Assembly (NCBI RefSeq): GCF_002176815.1
Contig: NZ_CP021648.1
Span: 434,001 to 498,000 of the forward strand
DNA length: 64,000 nucleotides
Origin: Acidovorax sp. T1
GTDB taxonomy: Bacteria; Pseudomonadota; Gammaproteobacteria; Burkholderiales; Burkholderiaceae_C
Reading direction: 5' to 3'
Made by a program: the position numbers and the translations under genes. Below the pieces are notes generated by a model. That model had not been told where the DNA came from, ran no database searches, and saw only the letters and a list, made by a program, of their open reading frames with translations. Positions 54,279 to 63,482 of the stretch are shown one piece after another; the first letter of the stretch is position 1, and each line of letters begins with the position of its first letter.

Positions 54279-55859
54279 TCACCGTTCAGCGATGTAGTGC
54301 GACATCCGCACGATTTCGCCGGGCGCGAGGAAAGCCCTTACCTCGGTCTCCAGCGCCTGGTCGGCCAGGGTGGCGCGGGCGCGCTGGTGCAGGTAGCCGG
54401 CCCAGGATTCGACGATGAAGCGCTCGACATAGCGCGAGGGTTCGCCCAGGTCCTTGTACACGCGCCAGAAGGTGGCGCCATCGCGCCGGCGCGGGGCCTT
54501 CATGCGGCCGATGGCGTCCAGAAAGGCCGCGTCGGTGCCCGGCGCGATGCGGTAGCCCACCTCCACGGCCACGGGGCCGGCCTCGGGCAGGGGCTCGGCC
54601 TCGATGAAAAGCTCGTCCCAGGGCGTGGCCTGCGTCACCTCGTGCAGGGCGCCTATGCGCAGGGGCATGGAGCGGGCCAGCAGCAGGCTGGCCACCATGA
54701 GGGCCGCAGCCACACACAGCGTGGGCGTGATGCCGATCAGGTCGGACGAGGCGCCCCAGAACGCCGAGCCCATGGCAAACGCGCCCAGCGCCGCCACCAT
54801 GTGCATGGCCACCGCGCGCGAGCGCACCCACTGCGGCGCGCTGGCCTGGGTGGCGGTGTTGAAGGTGGACATGGCCGACATCCACGCCGCGCCCGCCAGC
54901 AGCAGCCACAGATAGACAAACCAGGCCCGCTGCGTGAGCGCCGCCACCAGCATGGCCGCGGCAAACACGCCGCCGGCGGTGCCCACGATGGCCTCCAGCC
55001 CGAAGCGCGCGCGCAGCCGTCCCAGCACCAGGCCCACCAGCACCGCGCCCGTGCCCAGGCAGCCCATCAGCAGGCCAAAGCCCTGCGCGCCGGTGCCCAG
55101 GCGCTGCGCAATCACCGGCAGCAATGCCCACAGCGCCGAGCCCGCCGCGCTAAAGGCCGTCACCCGCACCAGCTGCGCCAGGATCATGCGCGAATGCCAG
55201 GCAAAGCGCAGGCCGCTCAATGTGCCGCCCCACAGGCGCTCGGCGGGCAGTTTGGACGGCGGGTGCGCCTTGGGCGGCCAGCGGCGGATCGACTCCCACA
55301 TCACCAGCGTGGTGGCCACCGTGACGGCAAACACCCAGCCCGCCCCCAGCAGCGCAAACAGCAGCCCCGCCAGCGTGGGCCCCACGGCGCGCGCCGCGTT
55401 GTAGGCAATGCTGACGGCGGTGATGGCCTGCGGCCACCCGTCGCGCGGCACCGGGTCGATCACCGACGAGTTCCAGGCGGGGGTGAGCATGGCCGTGCAG
55501 CAGCCGCACACAAACACCAGCAGCAACACCGACGTCGGGCCACCCCATCCGCCCAGCACCAGCAGGGCCAGCAGCGCGCAGGCCACGGTCTGCGCCAGCA
55601 GCGCGCCAGAGATCAGGCGCCGGCGGTCGGTGGTGTCGGCCAGCACGCCGGCGGGCAGCGCCAGCAAGAACATGGGCATGAACACGGCGGTCTGCACCAG
55701 CGCCGCCAGGAACGACGAGCCCGTGAGTTCCACCATGAGCCACGCGGCCGCCATGGTCTGCATGCCGTTGCCGACAAAGAACACCCCGCCGCAGATCCAC
55801 AGGCCCCGGAAAGCGGTCTGGCGCAGGGGGCTCCATAAAGAGGTTGAGGGCGAGGACAT
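54279..55859 (-). CDS. MFS exporter with C-terminal alpha/beta-barrel extension (DUF894-like)
   Basis: The 526-residue protein has twelve hydrophobic segments over residues 15-410 (WICGGVFFVGNGMQTMAAAW, LPAGVLADTTDRRRLISGAL), in the EntS-like branch of MFS exporters. After about residue 425 a soluble domain follows (GPVAVEVGYRIAPGTDAAF, RDGATFWRVYKDLGEPSRYV, ESWAGYLHQRARATLAD) that resembles a ferredoxin-like ABM or DUF894 domain. The substrate is unknown. Confidence 0.85.
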   Translation of the reverse strand: MSSPSTSLWSPLRQTAFRGLWICGGVFFVGNGMQTMAAAWLMVELTGSSFLAALVQTAVFMPMFLLALPAGVLADTTDRRRLISGALLAQTVACALLALLVLGGWGGPTSVLLLVFVCGCCTAMLTPAWNSSVIDPVPRDGWPQAITAVSIAYNAARAVGPTLAGLLFALLGAGWVFAVTVATTLVMWESIRRWPPKAHPPSKLPAERLWGGTLSGLRFAWHSRMILAQLVRVTAFSAAGSALWALLPVIAQRLGTGAQGFGLLMGCLGTGAVLVGLVLGRLRARFGLEAIVGTAGGVFAAAMLVAALTQRAWFVYLWLLLAGAAWMSAMSTFNTATQASAPQWVRSRAVAMHMVAALGAFAMGSAFWGASSDLIGITPTLCVAAALMVASLLLARSMPLRIGALHEVTQATPWDELFIEAEPLPEAGPVAVEVGYRIAPGTDAAFLDAIGRMKAPRRRDGATFWRVYKDLGEPSRYVERFIVESWAGYLHQRARATLADQALETEVRAFLAPGEIVRMSHYIAER

Positions 55860-56044
55860 GAGCGCTGGTTGGATGGGGCCGATGAAGGTTCGGGTGGAGC
55901 CGGCAGTCGAGCGTGCTGCCGTTCATGCGGTCGACGTGCTGCGAGGATAGCCGCGATGCCCGGTTTGCGCTGCCGTGGGTGGATGTGCTTGCGGGTGGTG
56001 GTGGACTGGATGGCCGGGGCGCGCTGGTGTGGGTTGGCACCATT

Positions 56045-56098
56045 TGAGGTGTTTTTGGCATCCGGCGCTTGATGGATAAGCGCTGGCAGCTATTGATT
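56045..56098 (+). repeat. Family A dispersed repeat supplying a stop codon
   Basis: GTGTTTTTGGCATCCGGCGC, then TTGATGGATAAGCGCTGGCA and GCTATTGATT. It overlaps the end of the LysR gene on the minus strand, whose TAG (56090-56092) and last residues come from it. Confidence 0.8.
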
Positions 56099-56995
56099 CA
56101 GTAGCGTGCCACTCTGCCCCGACGCCAGCAGCCGCGTCAGCAGTGGGTGCATCACCTTGCGCGCGCTGTAGATCAGGTGGAACTGCTCCTGCACATCGGG
56201 CGTGCTGCCCACCTGCACCAAGCCATGGGTCTGCGCCAGGTGCTCGCCCAGCGACACGGGCGCGGGCATCACGCCCATGCCGGTGGCGGCAAAGGTGCTC
56301 AAGAGGGCGCTGTCTTCAAACTCGCCGGCAATGCGCGGGCGGATGCGCTCGCGCTCCAGCCAGTGGTCGATGCGCGCGCGCATGGCGGCGTGGTCGGTGG
56401 GCAGCAGCACGGGAACCACGGCCAGGCTGTGCGGAAAGCCGTTGGCTGTCGCCTCGGCCCACAGCGGCGGGGCATACCAGGCGATGGCGCTGCTGCCCAG
56501 CAGCTGGCTGGTGGTGCGCAGGGTGGGGTTGGGCGGCGCCGCGCGGTCGGCCAGCACCGCGTCGAGCTTGTGCAGTGCCAGCTCGCCCAAAAGCGGCTGA
56601 AATTCGCCCTCATGGCACAGCAGCCGCAGGTGGGGCTCGTCCAGCACGGGCGTCAGCAGCCGGTGCACGGCCAGCTTGGCAATGCCGTCAGAGATGCCCA
56701 GGTTCAGCCGCAGCGTCTGGCCACTGGCGGCCTCGCGCACGCGCACGGGCAGCAGCTCACCCAGCGCAAAGATGAGGTCGGCCTCGTGCAGCGCCGCCAC
56801 GCCGGCGTCGGTCAGCACCAGGTTGCGCCCCTCACTGCGCAGCAGGCTTACACCCAGCGATTTTTCCAGCTCGCGCACCTGGGCGCTGATGGTCTGCACG
56901 GCCATGTCCAGCCGCTCGGCGGCGCGGGCAATGCCGCCTTCCTTGGCCACCACCCAGAAGTAGAAAAGATGGCGGTAATTGAAGCTTTGGCTCAT
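56090..56995 (-). CDS. LysR-family regulator of the NhaR type
   Basis: The 301-residue protein starts MSQSFNYRHLFYFWVVAKEG and has the helix-turn-helix AVQTISAQVRELEKSLG, both NhaR-like. It is similar in layout to the regulator at 18639-19535 (LLCHEGEFQPLLGELALHKL against ICHEGKFPELLAQLTLHRL). It is divergent from a TerC gene across 154 bases and may regulate it. Its stop lies inside a family A repeat. Confidence 0.85.
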   Translation of the reverse strand: MSQSFNYRHLFYFWVVAKEGGIARAAERLDMAVQTISAQVRELEKSLGVSLLRSEGRNLVLTDAGVAALHEADLIFALGELLPVRVREAASGQTLRLNLGISDGIAKLAVHRLLTPVLDEPHLRLLCHEGEFQPLLGELALHKLDAVLADRAAPPNPTLRTTSQLLGSSAIAWYAPPLWAEATANGFPHSLAVVPVLLPTDHAAMRARIDHWLERERIRPRIAGEFEDSALLSTFAATGMGVMPAPVSLGEHLAQTHGLVQVGSTPDVQEQFHLIYSARKVMHPLLTRLLASGQSGTLLNQ

Positions 56996-57149
56996 GGGGG
57001 GCTTTCGGTGGGTGAAGCGGTGGGGTTCGTAAAAACCGAACCAATGCTACCAATATGACAGGTTTTTAAGAATCGATGCCGCCCCTACAGTGCAGCCCTG
57101 TGCCCGAGGCGAGCGGTGGGCAAAACAAATTCCCTTTCGGAGAAAAAGC

Positions 57150-58121
57150 ATGGAAACGATAGGAACCTGGTGGATGTGGGCGGGATTTGCCGTCTTTGTG
57201 GTGGTGGCCATTGCCATCGACCTGTTGGTGATGGAGCGCCAGGGCGCGCACAAGGTCACGATGAAAGAGGCCGTGCGCTGGAGTCTTTTGTGGTTCTCGC
57301 TGGCCTTTGTGTTTGTGGCCATCCTGTGGTGGTATCTGGACGGCAGCCAGGGCCGTGAGGTGGCCAACACGGTGTCAATGCAGTTCATCACCGGCTATCT
57401 GGTGGAAAAAAGCCTGTCGATCGACAACATCTTCGTGTTTCTGATGCTGTTCAGCTACTTTGCCGTGCCGCCGCAGTACCAGAAGCGCGCGCTCATCATC
57501 GGCATCATCGGCGCCATCGTGCTGCGCACGCTGCTGATTCTGGTGGGCGCCTGGCTGTTGGCCACCTTTCACTGGCTTTTGTATGTATTTGGCGCGTTTT
57601 TGGTGTTTACCGGCGCGAAAATGTGGTTTGCTGCAGGGCAGGAGCCCGACATTGCCACCAATCCGGTGCTCACCCTGCTGAAAAAGCGCATGCGCATCAC
57701 TGACCGGTTTGACGGCGAAAAGCTCAGCACCATGATCGACGGCGTCAAGCACTACACCCCGCTGTTCGTGGTGCTGGTGCTGATCGGCACCACCGACATC
57801 ATCTTTGCGGTGGACAGCATTCCGGCGATTTTTGCCATCACCAGCGACCCGTTCATCGTGCTCACGGCCAACATCTTCGCCATCCTGGGCCTGCGCGCGC
57901 TGTACTTTTTGCTGGCCGACCTGGCCAACCGCTTCCACCTGCTGGCTTACGGCCTGGCGCTGGTGCTGGTGTTCATCGGCGGCAAGATGCTGCTGATTGA
58001 CCTGGTGAAGATTCCGATCGGCTACGCGCTGCTGGTCACGGCCACGCTGATTGCCGGTTCCATCGTGCTGTCGCTGCGGGCGTCGAGCCAAGGCTCGCCT
58101 GCCCTGCCTCCCAAGGGCTGA
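57150..58121 (+). CDS. TerC/Alx-family membrane protein
   Basis: The 323-residue inner-membrane protein has nine hydrophobic segments and the acidic TerC motifs EKSLSIDNIFVFLMLFSYF and GTTDIIFAVDSIPAIFAIT. Alx and related proteins export manganese. CGGAGAA lies before the start. I searched the leader by eye for the yybP-ykoY manganese riboswitch and saw no match. DUF2062 follows after 12 bases. Confidence 0.92.
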   Translation: METIGTWWMWAGFAVFVVVAIAIDLLVMERQGAHKVTMKEAVRWSLLWFSLAFVFVAILWWYLDGSQGREVANTVSMQFITGYLVEKSLSIDNIFVFLMLFSYFAVPPQYQKRALIIGIIGAIVLRTLLILVGAWLLATFHWLLYVFGAFLVFTGAKMWFAAGQEPDIATNPVLTLLKKRMRITDRFDGEKLSTMIDGVKHYTPLFVVLVLIGTTDIIFAVDSIPAIFAITSDPFIVLTANIFAILGLRALYFLLADLANRFHLLAYGLALVLVFIGGKMLLIDLVKIPIGYALLVTATLIAGSIVLSLRASSQGSPALPPKG

Positions 58122-58133
58122 GCTTTGGCCGCC

Positions 58134-58715
58134 ATGCAGATGCTGTGCAGCTTGCGCCGCTGGTTGCGGGGGCTGGAGCCCCGCGTGCGGGGCCACATGG
58201 ACCGGCCCTGGCTGCTGAGCCTGCAGCCCTGGCTGGAGCAGCGCGCGCTGTTCCGTTTTCAGCGCCAGCCCCTGGCCCGGGGCGTGGCAGCGGGGATGTT
58301 CTGCGGGCTCATTCCCGGCCCGCTGCAGTTGCCCGGCACCCTGCTGGCTTGCGCCTGGCTGCGGGGCAATGTGGTGGCGGGGGGCATGACCACGTTCTAT
58401 ACCAACCCCCTGACGATCGTGCCGCTGTATGCGCTGGCCTTTTACCTGGGCGCGCTGGCGATGCCGGGAGAGCAGGTCATGCCCGCCTGGGGCACCGTGG
58501 CGCCGGACGGAGTGTTTTCCGTGCAGGCGCTGGCCGCATGGATGCAGGCCCTGGGCACGCCCCTGCTGGTGGGGTTGCCCACCCTGGGCTTGCTGCTGGC
58601 GGCGCTGGGTTATGTGGCCGTGCACATCCTGTGGCTGGCTCCGGCTGTGCAGCGCGGGCGCCGCTGGCAGCGCTGCCGCACCGCAGGCTGCACCAGGCCG
58701 CCTGCGGAGCATTGA
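58134..58715 (+). CDS. DUF2062 membrane protein
   Basis: The 193-residue protein has FRFQRQPLARGVAAGMFCGL and TTFYTNPLTIVPLYALAFYL, the core of DUF2062, with about three membrane helices. The family is of unknown function. It follows terC closely and may share its transcript. Alternative starts are TTG at 58125 and ATG at 58140. Confidence 0.8.
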   Translation: MQMLCSLRRWLRGLEPRVRGHMDRPWLLSLQPWLEQRALFRFQRQPLARGVAAGMFCGLIPGPLQLPGTLLACAWLRGNVVAGGMTTFYTNPLTIVPLYALAFYLGALAMPGEQVMPAWGTVAPDGVFSVQALAAWMQALGTPLLVGLPTLGLLLAALGYVAVHILWLAPAVQRGRRWQRCRTAGCTRPPAEH

Positions 58716-58734
58716 CCAACAGGTTTGGATGCGC

Positions 58735-58770
58735 TCAGCCCGAAAGGCGCTGGAGACGCCAACGGGCTGA
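58735..58770. terminator. Hairpin between convergent genes, possible two-way terminator
   Basis: TCAGCCCG (58735-58742) and CGGGCTGA (58763-58770) pair perfectly, with an inner stem GGCG (58746-58749) and CGCC (58757-58760). It lies between the ends of DUF2062 and the sulfhydrylase remnant. No strong T run follows. Confidence 0.4.
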
Positions 58771-58792
58771 ATCGATAGCAAGGGAAATGGAA

Positions 58793-59345
58793 TCAGGCCG
58801 TGGCGCGGGCCAAGGCCTGGTCAATGTCCCAGAGGATGTCGTCGATGTCCTCGATGCCCACGCTCAGCCGCACCATATCGGCACTGACACCGGCGCGGGC
58901 GAGTTCTTCGTCGCTCAGCTGGCGGTGCGTGGTCGAGGCCGGGTGGATCACCAGCGTCTTGGCGTCGCCGATGTTGGCCAGGTGGCTCAGGAACTCGCAC
59001 GCGTCAATGAACTTCTCGCCCGCCGCAGCGCCACCCTTCACGCCGAAGGTCAGGATGCCCGAAGCGCCGGGCGTGCCATCCACTGCACGGAACTGCTTTT
59101 GCGCGAGGTCGAAATAGGGCGAATCCGCCAGGCTGGGGTAGTTGACCCAGGCCACCTGCGGGTGGCTTTGCAAAAACTTCGCCACGGCCAGCGCATTGCG
59201 GCAGTGCTCGCGCATGCGCAGGTGCAACGTTTCGGCGCCCTGCAGCAGCTGCCACGCGTTCATGGGCGAGAGCACGCCGCCAAAGGTGCGGTTGACCTCC
59301 ATGCGCGCCTTCATGGTGTAGCCAAAGTCGCCAAAGGTCTCGGAA
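58793..59345 (-). pseudogene. O-acetylhomoserine sulfhydrylase-like PLP enzyme, truncated
   Basis: The last 184 or so residues of a MetY/MetZ-type enzyme remain: SETFGDFGYTMKARMEVNRT, FGGVLSPMNAWQLLQGAETL, GDAKTLVIHPASTTHRQLS and MVRLSVGIEDIDDILWDID. The N-terminal half with the PLP lysine is missing. Likeness stops near 59345, and the frame then meets a stop with no start codon. The remaining ATG at 59314 would give only a dead fragment. The break marks the edge of the accessory region. Confidence 0.85.
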
Positions 59346-59885
59346 ATTACAGCCGGAAAACCGTTAGATGAGGCGAAAAGAGCTTTTAAGTCATAGACTT
59401 AGCTCATCTACCTTCGATTGAGCGTGGACTTTTTCTGTGTGTCGAAAGACAGCTGGGTTGATCTACGTATCTCGGGGGCGGCGAGGGGCGACCATCATCC
59501 GCCGCCGGCGCGCCGTGACGTGCGAATAGCTGTGCATGCCGAAGCTGCAAGCCTCGTGCAGCAGCACTGCTCACGGGTTGCTTAACTTGAAGGCAGGGCA
59601 TTGGAAGCGCTGCCTTTACTCGTATTGGCTTGCTCGTCCAAGGTCGTCCACAGACTTTTCTACCAGATCGTGTAGACCGAGCTTGCTTGAGATCGCAATG
59701 ATTGCTATAAGTCGCGGCCGCAAGCCTACCGACCATTCGCCGGCTGTCCAGACGAATGTTGGATGCAACTAACCCGAGCTCATGCCGCTATTGTGGTTAC
59801 TTGATTAGCAACGAGTCTCAGACCAACCCTTGATGAATGAGGATGGCACCACTAGATGTGTATAAACACAGTTTTAGGAGTTGTC
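59346..59885. other. Accessory spacer with no gene recognised
   Basis: Lower-GC sequence without a convincing gene. It holds TAGATGAG (about 59366) and CTCATCTA (about 59403) in inverted order with AAGTC-ATA-GACTT between them, which looks like a relic of a mobile-element end. TGTGTATAAACACA at 59857-59870 is a small hairpin before the dead transposase. Confidence 0.4.
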
Positions 59886-60215
59886 ATGCCCATCAACCAG
59901 ATCCAGTTTCAAGGGGGGCCTGTCGTTGCCCGAATTCCTCAAGGACTTTGGCACTGAGTGGCAGTGCGAGGATGCGCTGGCCAAGGCACGCTAGCCCTTG
60001 GGCCGGCGTTGCGCGGACTGCAGCTGTTCGCGCTATTTCCGCACCCGCAACGGCAAAGGCGTTCTGCTATGGGAATGTTTCCTGTACGGCTACCAGTCCT
60101 CCCCGATCGTTGGAACGATTTTGGAGAACACCAAGCTGCCCCTGACGGTGTGGTACCTGGCCATGTATCTGCTCACGCAAAACAAGAATGGCAGGCAGTC
60201 ATTGGGTATAGGTGG
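59886..60215 (+). pseudogene. IS1595-type transposase remnant
   Basis: MPINQIQFQ is followed by a G run with one G too many (CAAGGGGGGCC). Removing it gives GLSLPEFLKDFGTEWQCEDA and ALAKAR, then a TAG where TGG is expected. Beyond it comes the zinc-ribbon region RCADCSCSRYFRTRNGKGV and KLPLTVWYLAMYLLTQNKNG. This is the N-terminal third of an IS1595-family transposase. The catalytic part is gone. AGGAG precedes the ATG. Confidence 0.8.
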
Positions 60216-60531
60216 TCGCCTCCCATCTGGTAGAGATGACTGCGATCAAAGGTGAGGCAACACTGTTTGCGTATGCTCTTTGCTTGGAACGCGGTGGATT
60301 CGACAGCGTCTTATTTTTGGGTCGCGGCTGTCAGCGGCTGTTTTGTTTCATTACCTCCACTATTCCCGCTATGTGGAGGACCACTTACCAAAAGCCCCTC
60401 CATGTGAAGGTACCGGACGCCCACACTGCGACCACCAAAACGTTAAAGTAACTGGTAGCCATATCGAAGAGCGAAGCCTAGCGAAAGTGAGCGGGGGAGG
60501 TGAAGCGAGCCGACAGCCCAATGTTTTCTAG

Positions 60532-60798
60532 TTAAGCGTCGCCGTACAACTCGGCTACGAAGCCGGGGAGATCAGAACCTAAAGCTTGAAGCCACAGCTT
60601 TAACTCCACTACGTCTACCCTCCGAATTCCGGTCTCGCATTTGCTTATTTCAGCTTGAGTCCAGTGTAGACGCTTGGCTAGTTCTGCTTGGCTGACCTGA
60701 ATCGCAACGCGCTTTTCACGCAGCAGCTTCAGCATCTGCCGATATTCGCGGGAATAGAGAGTCTTCTGCATGGGCAACGTCAGCCCATGAGCTTCCAT
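60532..60798 (-). CDS. Small XRE-family helix-turn-helix regulator
   Basis: The 88-residue protein has one XRE helix-turn-helix (LLREKRVAIQVSQAELAKRL, then HWTQAEISKCETGIRRVDVV). Its end (ELKLWLQALGSDLPGFVAEL) is typical of lone cassette regulators. The start could be 60798 or 60771 (MQKTLYSREYRQ). Its base composition is lower in GC than the core genes. No toxin partner is seen, so an antitoxin role is only a guess. Confidence 0.75.
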   Translation of the reverse strand: MEAHGLTLPMQKTLYSREYRQMLKLLREKRVAIQVSQAELAKRLHWTQAEISKCETGIRRVDVVELKLWLQALGSDLPGFVAELYGDA

Positions 60799-60813
60799 GC
60801 GATCTTGGAATAT

Positions 60814-60834
60814 GCGAAAATCGCATTTTTTCGC
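60814..60834 (-). promoter_or_regulatory. Palindrome before the XRE gene, possible own operator
   Basis: GCGAAAA (60814-60820) and TTTTCGC (60828-60834) are exact inverted copies 7 bases apart, 15 bases before the first possible start of the XRE gene. This position suits self-repression. Confidence 0.45.
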
Positions 60835-61095
60835 TTGGGCCTGTGATCGAACGTGCTAAATGATCCCGTTGTGCACGAAGCAAACTTCAGGCGTTTTTTG
60901 ACAGCGGATGAGGGCCGACCATGGCCCAAAGGACGCTGCCGCTATTACCTCCCCTGATGGCCACCCAAATTCCCCCGTCTATGGCCACCTCAAACTCCCC
61001 CACCTGAACTGATCGGGGATAGGGGTTTAACGCCGGCGTCGTCGGCACCTGTTGGCAGGACATTGATCCAGTCTTCCCCGAGGGAAGGCCAAGGA

Positions 61096-62721
61096 GTGAA
61101 TGTCTTGAAGTCCAACCAACGCGCCACCATAGAGACACTGCTGGAGCGCAACACATCGCAACGCGAGATCGCCCGCATCACGGGCATCGACCGCAAGACG
61201 GTCAGGAGCTACCACCAGCGCTGGCTGGAGCAACTGCAGTCAAATTCCCCCGGGGTGGCCACCGGCTCGGCAGGTCAAATTCCCCCACCCTGGCCACCGG
61301 CTCCTGGGCCGGTGGCCACCTCCCTGTGCGAACCCTGGCGCGAGTTCATCGAAGCCCAGCTGCGGCTGAAGCGAAACGCCACGGCCATCTACCAGGACCT
61401 GGTCGACCAGCACGGCTTTGATGGCCAGTACAACTCGGTCAAACGCTTCTGTGCAAAGTTGCGGCACAAGGAGCCCGAGCAGTTCGATCGCCTGTCCTTC
61501 CTGCCCGGCGAGGAGATGCAGGTGGACTACGGCGAGGGCGCGCCCACCCGCGTGCCCGGCAGCGACCGGTACCGCAAGCCCCGCCTGTTCGTGGCCACCT
61601 TGCGGTATTCCCGTGCCAGTTTCCGGTGCGTGGTCTGGAAGTCCAGCCAGCAGATCTGGGCCGAGCTGCACGAGCGGGCCCTGCGGTACTTCGGGGGCTG
61701 CCCCCAGTACGTGGTGCTGGACAATCTGAAGGAAGGCGTCCTCAAGCCCGACCTGTACGAGCCCGATCTCAACCCGGTGTACGCCGCCGCCCTGGCGCAC
61801 TACGGCGTGGTGGCCGACCCGGCGCGGGTGCGAGACCCCAACCGCAAGGGCACGGTGGAGCATGCCATCGGCCATACCCAGGCCACGGCCTTGAAGGGCC
61901 GGCGCTTTGAGTCCATCGAGGCCCAGAACGAGTTCCTGGCGCACTGGGAGAAGAGCTGGGCATCCAAGCGCATCCACGGCACCGAGCGACGCCAGGTGCA
62001 GGCCATGTTCGAGGAAGAGCGCAGCCACCTCAAACCCCTGCCAGTGCTGGGAATGCAGTATTTCGACGAGGCGGTGCGCACCGTCTGCGACGACAGCTGT
62101 GTGCGGGTGGATCACAGCAGCTACGCCGCTCGCCCGGCGAACATCGGCTCCAAGGTGTTGGTGCGCATCTACGCCCAGCGCATCGAGATTCGTGACATGC
62201 ACACCCGTGCCTTGCTGCGCACCCACGCCAAGGCCGAGCGTCCCGGCACGGTGATTCTGCCCATGGAGGAGCGGGTGTTCAATCCGTCTCGCGAGACCCG
62301 CCTGATCCTGCGTCAGGCCGGCGAGATTGGTGAGCACGCCAGCCGGCTGTGTGAGCTGCTCTTTGCCATCGAGGGTCGTGTCGGGCAGCGCAAGCTCTGG
62401 GGCATTGTGGGACTCATGCGCCGTTACCCGGCGCACTGCATCAATGCCGCCTGCGCCCAGGCCCTGGAGCAAGGGGTCTACAGCTACAAGCGCGTGCTGG
62501 CGCTGACCGAAGCCCTCTTTGCCCAGGCGATGGCGGCCATCGAGGCTACCTGCGGCGAAGCACCCGCCGCCGGTGCCCACGCGCTGACGCAGCAGCATGA
62601 GCTCATCCGAGACGCTGAGGAGTACAGCGATCTCTTCGCGCTCGCCGCCGCCACGGCAAACACCACCACCACCACCACCACCACCAACAACACCACCAAC
62701 GCACCGGGAGTTCAGCCATGA
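61096..62721 (+). CDS. istA: IS21-family transposase IstA
   Basis: The 541-residue DDE transposase has a helix-turn-helix at its N-terminus (LLERNTSQREIARITGID). The catalytic acids lie in MQVDYGEGAP, YVVLDNLKEG and KGTVEHAIGHTQ. The linker at residues about 48-75 (SPGVATGSAGQIPPPWPPAP) is encoded by two end-like repeats. The C-terminus has eight threonines from an (ACC)8 tract at 62662-62685. Possible starts are GTG 61096, TTG 61105 (best spaced from AAGGAG) and TTG 61063. Confidence 0.92.
   Translation: MNVLKSNQRATIETLLERNTSQREIARITGIDRKTVRSYHQRWLEQLQSNSPGVATGSAGQIPPPWPPAPGPVATSLCEPWREFIEAQLRLKRNATAIYQDLVDQHGFDGQYNSVKRFCAKLRHKEPEQFDRLSFLPGEEMQVDYGEGAPTRVPGSDRYRKPRLFVATLRYSRASFRCVVWKSSQQIWAELHERALRYFGGCPQYVVLDNLKEGVLKPDLYEPDLNPVYAAALAHYGVVADPARVRDPNRKGTVEHAIGHTQATALKGRRFESIEAQNEFLAHWEKSWASKRIHGTERRQVQAMFEEERSHLKPLPVLGMQYFDEAVRTVCDDSCVRVDHSSYAARPANIGSKVLVRIYAQRIEIRDMHTRALLRTHAKAERPGTVILPMEERVFNPSRETRLILRQAGEIGEHASRLCELLFAIEGRVGQRKLWGIVGLMRRYPAHCINAACAQALEQGVYSYKRVLALTEALFAQAMAAIEATCGEAPAAGAHALTQQHELIRDAEEYSDLFALAAATANTTTTTTTTNNTTNAPGVQP
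61239..61311 (+). repeat. IS-end-like repeats inside istA
   Basis: GTCAAATTCCCCCGGGGTGG is followed by CCACC, then CAGGTCAAATTCCCCCACCC and TGGCCACCGG. The second copy is almost the same as the inverted right end of the element (CAGGTCAAATTCCCCCACCC). They lie in frame in the istA linker. Confidence 0.8.
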
Positions 62722-63482
62722 ACATGATCGAGATCGAACGCGCGCTGCGCGAGCTGCGCCTGTCCGGCATCGCCGAGACCCTGTCCACCCGCGTGATGCA
62801 GGCCCAGGCCGCCCAGCAGCCTTTCCTGGAGACCTTCGCCGCCATGCTGCAAGACGAGCTGGACCGCCGGCGCTCTCGCCTGACCGAGCGCCGCTTCAAG
62901 CGCTCGGGTCTGGATGAGCGCCCCTCGCTGGCTGACTTCGACTGGCGTTTCAACCCGAAGCTGCCGCGCAGCGCCTGCTTCGAGTTGCACACCCTGAAGT
63001 TCATCGGCGAGGGGGCCAACGCGCTGATCATCGGCAAGCCGGGCACCGGCAAGAGCCATGTGGCCAAGGCCGTGGCCTACCAGGCCACGCTGCAGGGCTA
63101 TGACGTGCGTTACCTGGAAGCCGACACCGAGTTCGCCCGTTACGCGCTGGCCACTACGGCAGAGCGCACCGAGCTGCTCAAGGACTGGGTCGCGCCGGAC
63201 CTGCTCGTCCTCGATGACCTGTTCCTGGCCAGACGCATCAGCGAGCATGCCGCTGAAGTCCTACAGGCCATCGTGCACCAGCGCTACAAGCTGCGCCGCG
63301 CTGTTCTCATCACGTCCAACCGCGTGGTGCAGGACTGGGGCAAATACCTCGGCGACGCCACCATGGCCAGCACCATCCTGGATCGCCTCATGCACCGCTG
63401 CGCGATGCTGGAGTTCGAGGGCAAGAGCTACCGCCTCAAGGAGGCCGCTGCACGCATCGCCATCACACCCGAGTCGTCATAA
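62718..63482 (+). CDS. istB: IS21-family ATPase helper IstB
   Basis: IstB is an AAA+ protein related to DnaC that assembles on target DNA and recruits IstA. The 254-residue protein has Walker A (IIGKPGTGKSHVAKAVAYQA), Walker B (PDLLVLDDLFLAR) and sensor 1 (RRAVLITSNRVVQDWGKYLG). Its ATG overlaps the istA stop (ATGA). It looks intact. Confidence 0.95.
   Translation: MNMIEIERALRELRLSGIAETLSTRVMQAQAAQQPFLETFAAMLQDELDRRRSRLTERRFKRSGLDERPSLADFDWRFNPKLPRSACFELHTLKFIGEGANALIIGKPGTGKSHVAKAVAYQATLQGYDVRYLEADTEFARYALATTAERTELLKDWVAPDLLVLDDLFLARRISEHAAEVLQAIVHQRYKLRRAVLITSNRVVQDWGKYLGDATMASTILDRLMHRCAMLEFEGKSYRLKEAAARIAITPESS

Noticed and set aside
56996..57149. Manganese (yybP-ykoY) riboswitch before terC
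   Set aside because: The leader was searched by eye for the conserved loop motifs and none was seen. A covariance-model search would settle it.
60280..60531. Possible 83-codon gene before the XRE gene
   Set aside because: It has no ribosome binding site, no family likeness and mixed composition. It is more likely debris between elements.
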